DNA of 64,000 nucleotides from JANPBY01 sp963805505 (lineage in GTDB: Bacteria; Actinomycetota; Actinomycetes; DATJPE01). Positions 1 to 8,765 of this stretch are shown one piece after another (position 1 is the first letter of the stretch; each line of letters begins with the position of its first letter). A program made the position numbers and the translations under genes. The notes beneath the pieces are model-generated. The model had not been told where the DNA came from and did not search any database. It saw nothing but the letters and a program-made list of their open reading frames with translations. Location of the stretch: NCBI GenBank assembly GCA_963805505.1, contig CAWDUP010000002.1, positions 124,001 to 188,000 on the forward strand, read 5' to 3'.

Positions 1-293
1 AAGGAGCCGACGACCTCGCGGCCATCGGCTTCGCCATCGCTGCGGCGCCAGCAAACGCCGCGACCACGGGCGCGACCGCGACCGTGATCGCCTACGACCC
101 GGCCTACAGCGAGTCGGTCAAGACCCTGGCGGCGGCGCTGCCCGGAGCACAGCTCAAGGCAGTGCCCGACCAGGGGGCCACCTTCCAGGTGATCCTCGGT
201 TCGGACTATTCGGGTGCGGTTACGCCAGTGGTGACGCCGAAACCGAGCGGCGGCACGAAGGTCCAGACCGCAGGGAACAAACCCTGCAGCTGA
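1..293 (+). CDS. LCP (LytR-CpsA-Psr) family protein, C-terminal end only
   Basis: Only the last 96 codons are present, read in the frame that begins at base 3 and ends with TGA at 291-293. The visible part matches the LytR_C domain that follows the catalytic LCP domain in actinobacterial members: an alternating beta/alpha pattern around VIAYDPAYSESVKTLAAALP, then FQVILGSDYSG. LCP proteins are membrane-anchored enzymes outside the cell that transfer lipid-linked glycopolymers to peptidoglycan. The catalytic domain lies outside the window, so activity cannot be judged. The gene points into the wall-polymer locus and starts 5' of it, which fits a role in attaching that polymer. The tail ends in a Pro/Gly/Thr-rich linker and a Cys two residues from the end. 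Confidence 0.8.
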   Translation, partial: GADDLAAIGFAIAAAPANAATTGATATVIAYDPAYSESVKTLAAALPGAQLKAVPDQGATFQVILGSDYSGAVTPVVTPKPSGGTKVQTAGNKPCS

Positions 294-366
294 TACGAAT
301 GCGGTCGCATCGAGGATTGGCCCCGTCGCACGTCTGGCTTTCCGTCGGCCGTGGCAGGATCAATCC

Positions 367-1887
367 GTGTGGCTACCCAATCGACTGAAGCGCAGCGCAA
401 CGCGCAAGCCGTCGGTCGACGTCCAACCGGTTCCGCCAGCCCTCCCCGAGGTCGAGCGGCTCAACCTGAGGCGAACGGCCGAAGCCCTCACTCGTGCCGG
501 GATCCCCTTCTTCCTTATCCCCACCAATGCTCGCACCTCCCCGCGTCTGGGGATCGACTCCGTCCACCTCACGCGTGCCGTCGAGGCGCTGACTGCGCCT
601 GAGTCCGCGCTCACGGTCCAGCTACGTCAGGGGGATCGGCTAGCGCCGCTTGGCCCGGGTCCGCGATCCTCGACGAGGGTCCCGCGAGGGGCGGTGCTGC
701 TCGCGTACACCTCGGGTGGTGGTGACACGCCCCAGCGCCTGTATCTCCAGGCCCGACCATGCGTCGTAGAGCCGTGGGTGGCAGCCGGCGGCGTTCATCG
801 GCCGATCATGACCAACAGCTACGCATCAGCCATCGACCTCTCGTCCGCGGCATGGACGACGACGACGGCTTTGGACGTGCCCGGTCTGCCCACGCTGACC
901 GATTTCGCCGGCGTGGACGTGTGGGACGTCGATTTCCCCATCGACGCAGTCATGCTCTGGGTCGATGGGTCCGACCCCGACTGGCAGGCTCGGCGGGCAG
1001 CCGCAGACCCGGTGGCCCGGGGATTGCACAAGGCAGCGGTCGACCCGAATCGGTTTCGTCAGCACGGCGAGCTCAGATACGCACTCCGGTCCATCGAGAT
1101 GTTCGCCCCCTGGATCCGCCGCATCCATCTGGTGACCGATCGGCAACGGCCCGACTGGCTGGTCGCCGACCAAGAGCGAGTGGTTGTGGTCGATCACAGC
1201 GAGATCTTCTCCGAAGCCGGTCGGCTCCCTTCGTTCAACTCCCACGCCATCAGCGCCCGTGCGCACCATGTTCCGGGCCTGTCCGAACACTTCCTCTACC
1301 TGAACGACGATGTCTTCTTCGGACGACCAGTCAAGCCAGAACAATGGTTTGAGGGCAACGGAAACCCGCTCTTCCACACCACGCGCTCACGCGTCGACGG
1401 CGTCTCCCTCTCTGACCCGACCCCGCCAACGATGGCGCGCAGACGCGTGGCCGACCTGGTGGAGAGGGACTACGGAAGGCGACCCCACCAACTGTTCCAA
1501 CACGGTCCGCACGCGCTACGCCGCTCGGCGCTGCTGGAGCTGGAGGCCAAGTATCCCCAGGAGTTCCGCGAGACCTGGTCCCATCAGTTCAGAAGCGCAG
1601 ATGACATCGAGGTGGTGTGGCTGCACAACTACGTCGGCTTCATGTCCTCAGCCGCCCGACCGTCGGCGTCGGTGACCTACGGATATCTTTCGCTCGGCGA
1701 CCCAACGGTTGTGCAGCGGATGGCCGAACTCTTGCAACGTCGCCATAGGGACGTTTTCTGCCTCAACGACGATGTCCAGCAGCCGTCGGACGACGAGAGG
1801 GTGTCGGCGGTAGAGCCTTTCCTCGCGGACTACTTCCCGCACCCGTCGTCGTTCGAGCGCGACGTTCCCGCTCAGGCCCGTTCATAG
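367..1887 (+). CDS. Stealth-family sugar-phosphate transferase (capsule/wall polymer)
   Basis: A 506-residue protein with the ordered Stealth conserved regions. CR1 is near residue 192 (IDAVMLWVDGSDPDW), CR2 near 233-258 (GELRYALRSIEMFAPW followed by LVTD), CR3 near 306-320 (HFLYLNDDVFFG), and a CR4-like segment lies near 419. Stealth proteins transfer hexose-1-phosphate from a nucleotide sugar and build phosphodiester-linked polysaccharides; N. meningitidis SacB and M. tuberculosis CpsY are family examples. The GTG at 367 follows an AGGA about 9 nt upstream. The 3' end overlaps the convergent Stealth gene by 16 bp. Sugar specificity cannot be read from sequence. The Asp-rich CR1 and CR3 are intact, so I expect an active enzyme. 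Confidence 0.9.
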   Translation: MWLPNRLKRSATRKPSVDVQPVPPALPEVERLNLRRTAEALTRAGIPFFLIPTNARTSPRLGIDSVHLTRAVEALTAPESALTVQLRQGDRLAPLGPGPRSSTRVPRGAVLLAYTSGGGDTPQRLYLQARPCVVEPWVAAGGVHRPIMTNSYASAIDLSSAAWTTTTALDVPGLPTLTDFAGVDVWDVDFPIDAVMLWVDGSDPDWQARRAAADPVARGLHKAAVDPNRFRQHGELRYALRSIEMFAPWIRRIHLVTDRQRPDWLVADQERVVVVDHSEIFSEAGRLPSFNSHAISARAHHVPGLSEHFLYLNDDVFFGRPVKPEQWFEGNGNPLFHTTRSRVDGVSLSDPTPPTMARRRVADLVERDYGRRPHQLFQHGPHALRRSALLELEAKYPQEFRETWSHQFRSADDIEVVWLHNYVGFMSSAARPSASVTYGYLSLGDPTVVQRMAELLQRRHRDVFCLNDDVQQPSDDERVSAVEPFLADYFPHPSSFERDVPAQARS

Positions 1888-3620
1888 CGGGAGCGGAACG
1901 GGAAAGTTGCCTCCAAGAATCCGAGCATCTCGCGTCGAAGAAGTTCAGGATCCGGCACGGAGTGCTCGCTCTGGTTGAGACAGAAGGTGTCCACGCGCCC
2001 GTTCGCCATCAGATAGTTGAGCCAGGTGACGTCCGAACCACCGCGAAGGTCGACATAGCTGAACGCCACCCTGCCACGCACTGACCGCCCGGTTCGGTAG
2101 GAATACCAGGTCTGCAGCGACACCGCCGAGATGTCGTCGGGAGATCGGAAAGTTGAGCGAGCCGTGCGGTCATAGTCCTCCGGGAACTTCTGTTCGAGCT
2201 CGAGGGCCACGGAGCGAAGCTGGGGATAGCCCGCGTGCTTGATCCGCTGTGTCTGGATCACACCGGTCGCCTGACGCAAGATTCGTCGGTCGTTCTTGGC
2301 GGCGGTCATCGCCGCCCCCTCGTTGAGGGTTCGCACGCCCAGACCGATCTGCTCCGGCGAGATGAAGATGCTCGCCTGACCCCCGGGGGTGAAGAAGGTC
2401 AGGGGGGACGTCAGCTTCCCGAAGAACATGTCGTCGTTGAGATAGAGGTAGTGCTCGGCAAGTCCCGGGATGTGGTGAAGGCGGGACTCGATTGCATGCG
2501 AGTTGAAGACCGGAAGAGCTGCCTGGTCGGCCCAGATGTCGCGGTGATGGACCACCGAGACGTCGGGGCAGGTCGTGTCGAGCCAGGAGGGGACTTGGTC
2601 GTCGGTGACGATCCACACGTGACGCACCCAGGGTGCGTACATCGCGATCGAACGAAGGGAGTAGCGCAACTCGTCGAAGTTCCGAAAGCGTTCGTCAGCG
2701 ACGGCATTGGCAGTCACAGCGCGCCCGAGCCCGTCTCGCGCGCGCAGCATGCGCTTTTGCCACTCCGGGTCGGCATCGTCCACCCAGGTGAACACGATGT
2801 CGATGGGGAAGTCGATGTCGTCGACATGGGGCTGGGCCAGCTCCAGGAAGGTGCGCAGCTGCCGGCCATCGACCTCCAGCGTGGTCGCCTGCTCCTGCGT
2901 ACTGGCCAGCAAGTACGGCGCAAAGCGATTGCGCACCGGCGCTCCCAGCACACCGTGCGGCAACTCGGCCCAGAGGTGGACCTCGACCGATGATGACTCG
3001 GCAAGCGGTCGATCGCCCCGGGACGTGGAAACCACCGGGAGAACCCGCAGCACGTTGCCTTCCTTGGTCCAGCTGCTCACCGATGGCACCTCGCGAAACA
3101 GCGATGACCGCACATGGTCGCACCGCCGAACCATGACGGGTTCGCGATCAGCGATCGCCCGGAAGGCCCTCCATACGGCATCGGCGTGACCCTGCGGGAC
3201 GCCTAGGTCGTGGAAGTACTGATCGCGCGGTTGGACGAAGTAGGGAATCTCCGCGGCGCTGAACTCCTCGTGCAACAGGCCGAGGAGGCGTAGGTGGGCG
3301 GATCGCACCGTCGCCAGGTCATCGACGCGAGCCATGGCGGCCTGTCCGCTGACGCGAACTCCCACCCGATCCGGCGTCGCCGGTCGTGGCAGCGGTCGAA
3401 GTCGACCGGTCGCCCGCTCGGCCGCCTGACCACCGCGCCACCAGTACTCGCGCGCCCGGCGCGCCGCCTCGAAAGTGGCCGACCCCGGACCTCCGGTGAC
3501 GCGCCGAGCGATTCGGCCACTCAGGGACTTGCCTGGCTGCGGCAACGTGGCCTTCGGCTCCGCTGGAGCCGGTTCGTCCGGACGCAACTCCTCGTGAACG
3601 GGCTCGACTGCCTCGGTCAT
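1872..3620 (-). CDS. Stealth-family sugar-phosphate transferase, second copy
   Basis: A 582-residue Stealth protein. It has an extra basic, Pro/Arg-rich N-terminal stretch of about 100 residues before the family fold. CR1 is near residue 268 (IDIVFTWVDDADPEW; GSD of the first copy is replaced by DAD), CR2 near 316 (ELRYSLRSIAMYAPWVRHVW) and CR3 near 387 (HYLYLNDDMFFG). It is clearly homologous to the neighbour at 367-1887 but diverged, so the two may add different sugar phosphates or act on different acceptors. The ATG at 3620 overlaps the stop of the upstream sulfotransferase-like gene (ATGA), which implies translational coupling. The 3' ends of the two Stealth genes overlap by 16 bp. Confidence 0.9.
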   Translation of the reverse strand: MTEAVEPVHEELRPDEPAPAEPKATLPQPGKSLSGRIARRVTGGPGSATFEAARRAREYWWRGGQAAERATGRLRPLPRPATPDRVGVRVSGQAAMARVDDLATVRSAHLRLLGLLHEEFSAAEIPYFVQPRDQYFHDLGVPQGHADAVWRAFRAIADREPVMVRRCDHVRSSLFREVPSVSSWTKEGNVLRVLPVVSTSRGDRPLAESSSVEVHLWAELPHGVLGAPVRNRFAPYLLASTQEQATTLEVDGRQLRTFLELAQPHVDDIDFPIDIVFTWVDDADPEWQKRMLRARDGLGRAVTANAVADERFRNFDELRYSLRSIAMYAPWVRHVWIVTDDQVPSWLDTTCPDVSVVHHRDIWADQAALPVFNSHAIESRLHHIPGLAEHYLYLNDDMFFGKLTSPLTFFTPGGQASIFISPEQIGLGVRTLNEGAAMTAAKNDRRILRQATGVIQTQRIKHAGYPQLRSVALELEQKFPEDYDRTARSTFRSPDDISAVSLQTWYSYRTGRSVRGRVAFSYVDLRGGSDVTWLNYLMANGRVDTFCLNQSEHSVPDPELLRREMLGFLEATFPFRSRYERA

Positions 3621-4813
3621 TTGTGCGACGACTTCCTGAAGCGGAGCTTGGCGCGTAGCCGCAGCTCGTCGACGAGATCCCTGCTCTTTGCGCTGGTCAG
3701 GTCAAGGGCCGGCCCCTGGCCGCCCTTACGGCGCCGCGGCATTCGGGCGGCCGCGGCCTCCAGAGTCCCCTGGAGCAGCATGACAGCCACTTCGTCGTCG
3801 ATGGCGTCCGGTTTGGGTACTACCGCCGTCGGTAGCGGCGTCTCGGGAACGAGCGCCGCCACATCACCGAAGACCACCGCACCAGAGCCCTTGATGGTGT
3901 CCACATCCATTGCCGAAAACTCCCTGGCCCGTTCCACAGCCCAACCGGGTGTGATCAGCTTGGGTTCATCGGCAGGTGGGCGTCGGTTCTCGACCAGGTG
4001 AAGCAGGCCCCCGTGGCGGAACAGCCTGTGATAAACGCTGTAGTCCATGGTGCTGCGGATCTCGACGTTGAGCCGGCGGATCACTTCTACCTCGCTCGCC
4101 GACAGCGACCGATTGCTCGGAGCAGACTCATCCTTCTGCAAGGTGCTCGCAGGCAACCCGATGATCTCCTCGAAGGACTCGAACAGGGCCTGGGGACGCC
4201 CCGAGTCGACGACGAGAACACCTACGCGATCGGCCCCGAGCACATCGATCCACTTGCGTACGAGGGCGCCATGATCGTTGCGCCTCCAGAAGGAGGGAGT
4301 TCCGGGCTTTCCCTCCTCCGGCCCCTTCAGGATCTCGCTGAGCCACTCCTCATAGGGGGAGGCAAGTCCGGTCTTCACGTATTGCTGCCAGTTGCTGGGC
4401 AGCAATTGCTCGAGCGGGCGCAACGTCACGAGGACGCGAAGCCGGCTCGCACCGAGATCCGCGACGATGCGGCGCACCACGTCCTCGGATGCCTCGCAGA
4501 ACACTTCGCTGCTGAGCACGACCTTGCCCGGGGTGGCCCGCACCTCATCGACGAGCTGTTCCCAGCGAGAGACGTCAACCATGCGCCCCCCCTTGCCCCA
4601 GCCCAGTCGACGTCCGACCACCGCGGCCGCCGCGTGGAAGTGGGAGCCGGTGTCCGCCGCATAGACGACACCCAGGCGGCGAAGCTGCGGCCGAGCCGCG
4701 GCGAGCGCTGCCTGGATCGACGTTGTGCCGGTCTTGTGGACGCCGATGTGGAGGAGCACCTCACCGGGCGCCAGCCAGCTATCGGGCGAGGGAGCGCTCC
4801 GCGATTCAGACAT
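3617..4813 (-). CDS. PAPS-sulfotransferase-like protein, paralog A of four
   Basis: A 398-residue protein with the two cofactor motifs of PAPS-dependent sulfotransferases. The 5'-phosphosulfate loop is at 22-31 (HIGVHKTGTT) and the 3'-phosphate motif is Arg132 with Ser140 eight residues later. Family blocks shared with three other window proteins include an SSE motif near 101, PSFWRRND mid-protein, and SNRSLS followed by an RRLN helix. It ends in a Lys/Arg-rich tail. The target is unknown; the cluster suggests a wall glycan. It is coupled to the downstream Stealth gene by ATGA. No Shine-Dalgarno is seen; a TAGGAT -10 lies 6 nt before the ATG at 4813, so the transcript may be leaderless. Confidence 0.75.
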   Translation of the reverse strand: MSESRSAPSPDSWLAPGEVLLHIGVHKTGTTSIQAALAAARPQLRRLGVVYAADTGSHFHAAAAVVGRRLGWGKGGRMVDVSRWEQLVDEVRATPGKVVLSSEVFCEASEDVVRRIVADLGASRLRVLVTLRPLEQLLPSNWQQYVKTGLASPYEEWLSEILKGPEEGKPGTPSFWRRNDHGALVRKWIDVLGADRVGVLVVDSGRPQALFESFEEIIGLPASTLQKDESAPSNRSLSASEVEVIRRLNVEIRSTMDYSVYHRLFRHGGLLHLVENRRPPADEPKLITPGWAVERAREFSAMDVDTIKGSGAVVFGDVAALVPETPLPTAVVPKPDAIDDEVAVMLLQGTLEAAAARMPRRRKGGQGPALDLTSAKSRDLVDELRLRAKLRFRKSSHK

Positions 4814-4819
4814 TCCGAC

Positions 4820-4825
4820 ATCCTA
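4820..4825 (-). promoter_or_regulatory. -10 element of a probable leaderless transcript
   Basis: On the minus strand TAGGAT is followed by 6 nt and the ATG at 4813. The spacing puts the transcription start at or next to the ATG, and there is no ribosome binding site. Confidence 0.35.
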
Positions 4826-4898
4826 GGAGTTGCACGGCGCAGCCTCGGGTAACCCACGGGCTAGATTGAGCATCCTCGTGCCAGGTCAGGAGAGGTTC

Positions 4899-5696
4899 AT
4901 GCCGTTACCGACGTTCATTGTGGCTGGTGCGCAAAAGGGTGGAACGACCACGCTGCACAACATGCTCGGGGAGCACCCCCAGATCCACGTGAGTCGGCCC
5001 AAGGAACTGCACTATTTCGATCGCCACTACCGCAAGGGGACGGACTGGTATGCCGCAGCCTTCCGACCGACCGGCGAGCATCGTGCATGGGGAGAGGCGA
5101 CCCCCATCTACATGTACGAGTCACTGGCGCGCCGTCGCATGTGCAAAGACCTTCCAGACGTGCGACTCGTTATCATCCTTCGGGATCCGGTCGCCAGGGC
5201 CTACTCGAACTACTGGATGAACCGATCGAAGGGCGTCGAGGAGCTGGAGACCTTCGAGGAGGCGATCGACGCGGAGGCCGAGCGGCTGGCGACCGCGTCG
5301 CGGCGAGTCGCTGCGCGCTATGCGTACTTGGCCCGCGGGTTGTACGCCGATCAGCTCGAGGCACTGGAGGCCGCGCACGGCCGCGACCTGATTCATCCTC
5401 TCCTGCTGACAGATCTGACGGCAGACCCAACAGCCGCCCTGAGCCAGGTGTTCGCCTTCCTCGATGTCGACACCGACGCGGCAGCCCAGATCCCGCTCCT
5501 GCACGCGAAGTCCTTCCGCAAGGGCAAGAGCAAGGTCAAGGGCCAGCCAAGCCCGAAGTCGAGTGCCGCGTATCCCCCGATGGACCCGTCTACCGACGAG
5601 AAGCTCAGAAGTCACTTCGCCGAGTCGAACAGGCGATTGGCGGCCTGGCTGGACCGCGATCTGAGCGCGTGGGACACGCCTCCGCCGCCTCGCTAG
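4899..5696 (+). CDS. Sulfotransferase, NDST/Sulfotransfer_1-like
   Basis: A 265-residue protein from the ATG at 4899, which has a good ribosome site (CAGGAGAGG) 5 nt upstream; the frame extends 5' to 4830 but without such a site. The PSB loop is at 9-17 (AGAQKGGTT), followed by RPKELHYF, the counterpart of the KEPHFF-type motif of heparan sulfate N-/3-O-sulfotransferases. The 3'-phosphate motif is Arg95...Ser103 (RDPVARAYS). It therefore very likely uses PAPS to sulfate a carbohydrate. It is unrelated in detail to the four HKTGTT paralogs nearby. It lies alone between a divergent sulfotransferase and the convergent ABC ATPase gene, whose stop is 9 bp away. The acceptor is unknown. Confidence 0.85.
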   Translation: MPLPTFIVAGAQKGGTTTLHNMLGEHPQIHVSRPKELHYFDRHYRKGTDWYAAAFRPTGEHRAWGEATPIYMYESLARRRMCKDLPDVRLVIILRDPVARAYSNYWMNRSKGVEELETFEEAIDAEAERLATASRRVAARYAYLARGLYADQLEALEAAHGRDLIHPLLLTDLTADPTAALSQVFAFLDVDTDAAAQIPLLHAKSFRKGKSKVKGQPSPKSSAAYPPMDPSTDEKLRSHFAESNRRLAAWLDRDLSAWDTPPPPR

Positions 5697-5705
5697 TGCC
5701 GCAAC

Positions 5706-6443
5706 CTAGGCCTCTTGATCTTCCAGATACATCGTGAGCACGCTGTCGAGGTCACCGTCGCCGACGAGCAGCCCCTCCCGAAGGTAGAGACCGCGGGTAC
5801 AGAAGCGTCGCAAAGCCTTTTCACTGTGCGACACCAGGAATAGCGTCCGCCCGTCTCCGACCATCTCCTCCATGCGCCGGAAGCACTTGCGCTTGAACTT
5901 CGCGTCACCGACGGCCAGCACCTCGTCCACGAGGACGACCGGTTCGTCCAACTGGGTGATCACGGAAAAGCCGAGCCGAACCTTCATGCCACTCGAGAGG
6001 TGTCGATAGGGCATGTCAAGGCGATCCCCGATGGCAGCGAAGTCGACGATGTCGTCGAAGCGCTCGGCGATCCGCTCTGGGCTCAGCCCATGCAGACCCG
6101 CCATCAGCTGGATGTTGTCTCGAACCGTCAGGTCTCCGACAAACCCGCCGGTCACCTCGATGAGCGGGGCAACGCCCCCGTTCACTGTCACCTTTCCCTC
6201 GTCCGGGATCAGCACCCCCGCCACCAGCTTCAACAAGGTGGACTTTCCCTGGCCGTTGGCCCCCACCAGCCCAACGGCCTCTCCAGGGCGCACGGTGAAC
6301 GACACATCTCGCAGTCCCCAGAACTGTTCGGTGGGGCGCACCTGGCTGCGCCGGAACAGTTGATCTCGTAGTTTCGACCGGCGACGCCTGCTCTTGTAGA
6401 ACTTGATCCCAAGATTCTCGACAACGATCGCGAAGTCGTCCAT
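5706..6443 (-). CDS. wzt: Wzt/TagH-type ABC transporter ATP-binding protein
   Basis: A 245-residue ATPase of a polysaccharide exporter. Walker A is at 61-69 (GANGQGKST), the signature at 149-153 (LSSGM) and Walker B at 169-175 (VVLVDEV). It ends soon after the nucleotide-binding domain, so the C-terminal carbohydrate-recognition domain of O-antigen Wzt proteins is absent; that points to a teichoic-acid-like or other non-capped export system. The ATG at 6443 overlaps the permease stop by one base (TGATG), so the pair is co-translated. An upstream extension of the frame lies within the permease gene and is rejected as start. It acts on the inner face of the membrane with the permease encoded next to it. 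Confidence 0.92.
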   Translation of the reverse strand: MDDFAIVVENLGIKFYKSRRRRSKLRDQLFRRSQVRPTEQFWGLRDVSFTVRPGEAVGLVGANGQGKSTLLKLVAGVLIPDEGKVTVNGGVAPLIEVTGGFVGDLTVRDNIQLMAGLHGLSPERIAERFDDIVDFAAIGDRLDMPYRHLSSGMKVRLGFSVITQLDEPVVLVDEVLAVGDAKFKRKCFRRMEEMVGDGRTLFLVSHSEKALRRFCTRGLYLREGLLVGDGDLDSVLTMYLEDQEA

Positions 6444-7303
6444 CACAGTTCCTTCAGGACGGCCGACTCGAGGCGCGCAAATGTAGCCCAGCCGGCAATG
6501 AAAACCAGCAGACTCCCGATGAATGCGATAAGGACCAGCCACCACCCGACGAACGTCTCGGGGAATAATACCGACTGATAAAGACTGGTGATTCCCACCA
6601 TGGGATTCAGTGAATAGACGTCTTTGACCCACGCTGGAATCACCGGGCTGTCAAAGACATTGTCAGTGGTATAGATGATCGGGGTCAGGTAGAAAGCCAC
6701 ACGAAGCAGGATGCGGATGAGTTTGTCCAGGTCATTCACCAGCACCGTGACAGATGACACCATCAGCGAGAGGCCGATGAGCAGGAGGCCTTGAATGACC
6801 ACGGCGAGCGGCAAGGCCAGGAAATACCAGCTTGGCGCCACCATCAGCCCCACGGCGAAGACCAGCAGCACCGGGAGGCTGAAGGTCATCGAGACAAATC
6901 GGCTGGCGACCAGCCTCAGGGACCAGATCTCGCGGGGGAGTTGGGTCGACCTGACCAGCTTTGACTCGCCGGTGATGGCCCTGGTCGATCCGCTGACTAC
7001 ACCGGTGAACCAGTTCCAGGGCAACAGCCCCGTGAGCAGGAACACGATGTACGGCGAGGCGCCAAGTCGGCCCCGCCCGAGGAGGCTGAAGATGAAAAAG
7101 TAGACGAGGGCCATCAAGAGCGGGTCGAGGATGGTCCATGCATATCCAAGGTAAGAATCTGCATACCGTGTCTTGAGGTCTCGGCGCACGAGCAGCACAA
7201 GCAGTGCGCGGTGCTTGAGCACCGCGCCGATCCTCGTGATCACATGGTTTCCTTGTTTCGAAGCCCGCTCATCGGCTGTTTCCCGCCCCGAGAATACAGT
7301 CAC
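6443..7303 (-). CDS. wzm: Wzm/TagG-type ABC-2 permease of polysaccharide exporter
   Basis: A 286-residue ABC2-membrane protein with about six hydrophobic segments after a short cytoplasmic start containing the family RRDLKTRYADSYLGYAW motif near residues 40-56. It should form the lipid-linked glycan channel with the ATPase encoded downstream. The GTG at 7303 overlaps the stop of the upstream SDR gene (GTGA). A GTG about 20 codons in (at the VITRIGAVL segment) is an alternative start. Gene order precursor synthesis, permease, ATPase places export at the end of one operon. Confidence 0.92.
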   Translation of the reverse strand: MTVFSGRETADERASKQGNHVITRIGAVLKHRALLVLLVRRDLKTRYADSYLGYAWTILDPLLMALVYFFIFSLLGRGRLGASPYIVFLLTGLLPWNWFTGVVSGSTRAITGESKLVRSTQLPREIWSLRLVASRFVSMTFSLPVLLVFAVGLMVAPSWYFLALPLAVVIQGLLLIGLSLMVSSVTVLVNDLDKLIRILLRVAFYLTPIIYTTDNVFDSPVIPAWVKDVYSLNPMVGITSLYQSVLFPETFVGWWLVLIAFIGSLLVFIAGWATFARLESAVLKEL

Positions 7304-8007
7304 AGACGCACGACGAGGTTGGCGCCGTCGATGAATCGAGCCGGGCCGGAGGCCAGCATCTCGATTACTGCAGCCACATCCTCAGGTTGCATGATCGTCG
7401 TCGGATCCTCGTCCGGTGCCAGCGTTCGGCGGAGGTCGGTAGCGCATCGCCCGGGAGAGATACACGCCACCCGCGTTCCGTAGATGGCAAGTTCCTCGCG
7501 CATGACCTCGCTCATGTTGATCAGCGCGGCCTTCGAGGCGGAGTACGTCAACCAGCCAGAACGCCCCTTGATTCCGGCGGTTGAAGCCACATTGACGATG
7601 AGTTCAAACGTGTTCCCTAGGTGCAGGAGTTCTTGGACGATGGTGAACGGCGCATAGAGGTTGACCCGCATCGTGCGTTCGAAATCGGCGAAGTCAATCT
7701 GGTGGATGGCAGCCGGGACCGTCACGCCGGCATTGTTGATCAGCATGTCGACGTGACCATGAGCGTGCATGATCTCGGCCAGGACGTCGGTCAAGGCCGG
7801 CCGATCCGCGAGATCGATCGGATAGCCGTACACTTCCCGACCCGGCAAGCGCTGCTCCTTGAGGTCCGCAAGCGTCGACGCGAACTCCTCGGAGGGCCGG
7901 GACAGCAAGATCAGGTCGCTGATCTCCTGTGAGCCTGTGCTGAAGAGTTCCGCAGTCCGTCGACCGATGCCCCGTGAGGCTCCGGTGATGAGCAGCGTTC
8001 TACTCAT
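7300..8007 (-). CDS. SDR oxidoreductase paired with cytidylyltransferase (ribulose-5-phosphate reductase-like)
   Basis: A 235-residue short-chain dehydrogenase. The cofactor motif is at 8-15 (TGASRGIG), the catalytic set Ser142, Tyr155 and Lys159 (YSASK), and NNAG lies near 91. The ATG at 8007 starts directly before the Rossmann motif; a longer frame to 8088 runs into the upstream gene and is unlikely. The start overlaps the cytidylyltransferase stop by 8 bp. The same two activities are fused in the 19850-21379 protein, and in H. influenzae Bcs1 such a fusion makes CDP-ribitol from ribulose-5-phosphate. I infer the same job here: NADPH reduction of a pentulose or similar phosphate. The exact sugar is not proven. 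Confidence 0.75.
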   Translation of the reverse strand: MSRTLLITGASRGIGRRTAELFSTGSQEISDLILLSRPSEEFASTLADLKEQRLPGREVYGYPIDLADRPALTDVLAEIMHAHGHVDMLINNAGVTVPAAIHQIDFADFERTMRVNLYAPFTIVQELLHLGNTFELIVNVASTAGIKGRSGWLTYSASKAALINMSEVMREELAIYGTRVACISPGRCATDLRRTLAPDEDPTTIMQPEDVAAVIEMLASGPARFIDGANLVVRL

Positions 8008-8683
8008 CCCCCTGGTCCGATCCAAGCAGGTAGCCGGCCAAGCGCACGTCTGTGGGCGTCGTGACCTTGATGTTGCGATCGTTTCCATCGAGGTAGTGGA
8101 CGTCGAAGCCTGCGGTCACGCACAAGGTGGCGTCCTCGGTGAACTCGAGGTGCTCGCGCTTGGCGAACTCATGAGCCTGGCTCAGCACGTGCAGCGCATA
8201 TTTCTGCGGCAGCTGGACGTTGCGCAGGCGCTGCCGCTCCAGTGAACCGGTGACGCTGCGCGAAGCTGGATCGACTGGGGCCACGGTAAAGGGAACGGGC
8301 AGCATGTAGCCGGTGTTCTCGTGCTCGGCCGCGATCAACCGCACGAAGTCGCGAGTTGTGACAACGGGCCGAGCGGTCTCATGCAGGATCACGTGCTCGC
8401 TGCGACACTGCTCCAGCATGATGGCCACTGACTCTTGCCTGGTTCGACCAGCGGGCACGTAGGTGATGGGAGTCCGAATCGCATAGTCACGAACGATCCG
8501 CTCCACCACCTCCCGCCAGTCCGGTGGGTAGTTGAGGATGATCTCCGTGATCGTGTCGACGGGGTCGGCGGCGATCAGCGAGTAGACGACGATCGGGATG
8601 CCGTTGATCTTGACGAACTGCTTGGGTTGGCCGGCGGCGGCCCGCGTCCCGACGCCGCCGTTGAGAAGGAGCAGGCTGTACAT
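8000..8683 (-). CDS. IspD/TarI-family polyol-phosphate cytidylyltransferase
   Basis: A 227-residue nucleotidyltransferase. The N-terminal loop LNGGVGTRAAAGQPKQF (8-24) is the CTP-binding signature, and the C-terminal block YLDGNDRNIKVTTPTD is typical of the IspD/TarI fold. IspD makes CDP-methylerythritol for isoprenoids. Location beside an SDR, teichoic-acid-type transferases and an exporter argues instead for CDP-ribitol or a related CDP-polyol. An 82-bp gap separates it from the upstream sulfotransferase gene; on the minus strand TAGCCT lies about 45 nt upstream and a GGAAGG about 9 nt before the ATG, so an internal promoter is possible. One point is odd: the usual AGG in the loop is NGG. 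Confidence 0.78.
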   Translation of the reverse strand: MYSLLLLNGGVGTRAAAGQPKQFVKINGIPIVVYSLIAADPVDTITEIILNYPPDWREVVERIVRDYAIRTPITYVPAGRTRQESVAIMLEQCRSEHVILHETARPVVTTRDFVRLIAAEHENTGYMLPVPFTVAPVDPASRSVTGSLERQRLRNVQLPQKYALHVLSQAHEFAKREHLEFTEDATLCVTAGFDVHYLDGNDRNIKVTTPTDVRLAGYLLGSDQGDE

Positions 8684-8765
8684 CGATTGCGACCTTCCGG
8701 AGTGCGGGCCAGCGGGACGCGGACCAGGCTATGCCATGCCTATCCACGCCTCGGCGGTCTCACGA

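Noticed and set aside
8000..8683. IspD of the MEP isoprenoid pathway
   Set aside because: No MEP genes adjoin it, and the paired SDR, the exporter and the fused homolog at 19850 point to CDP-polyol synthesis.
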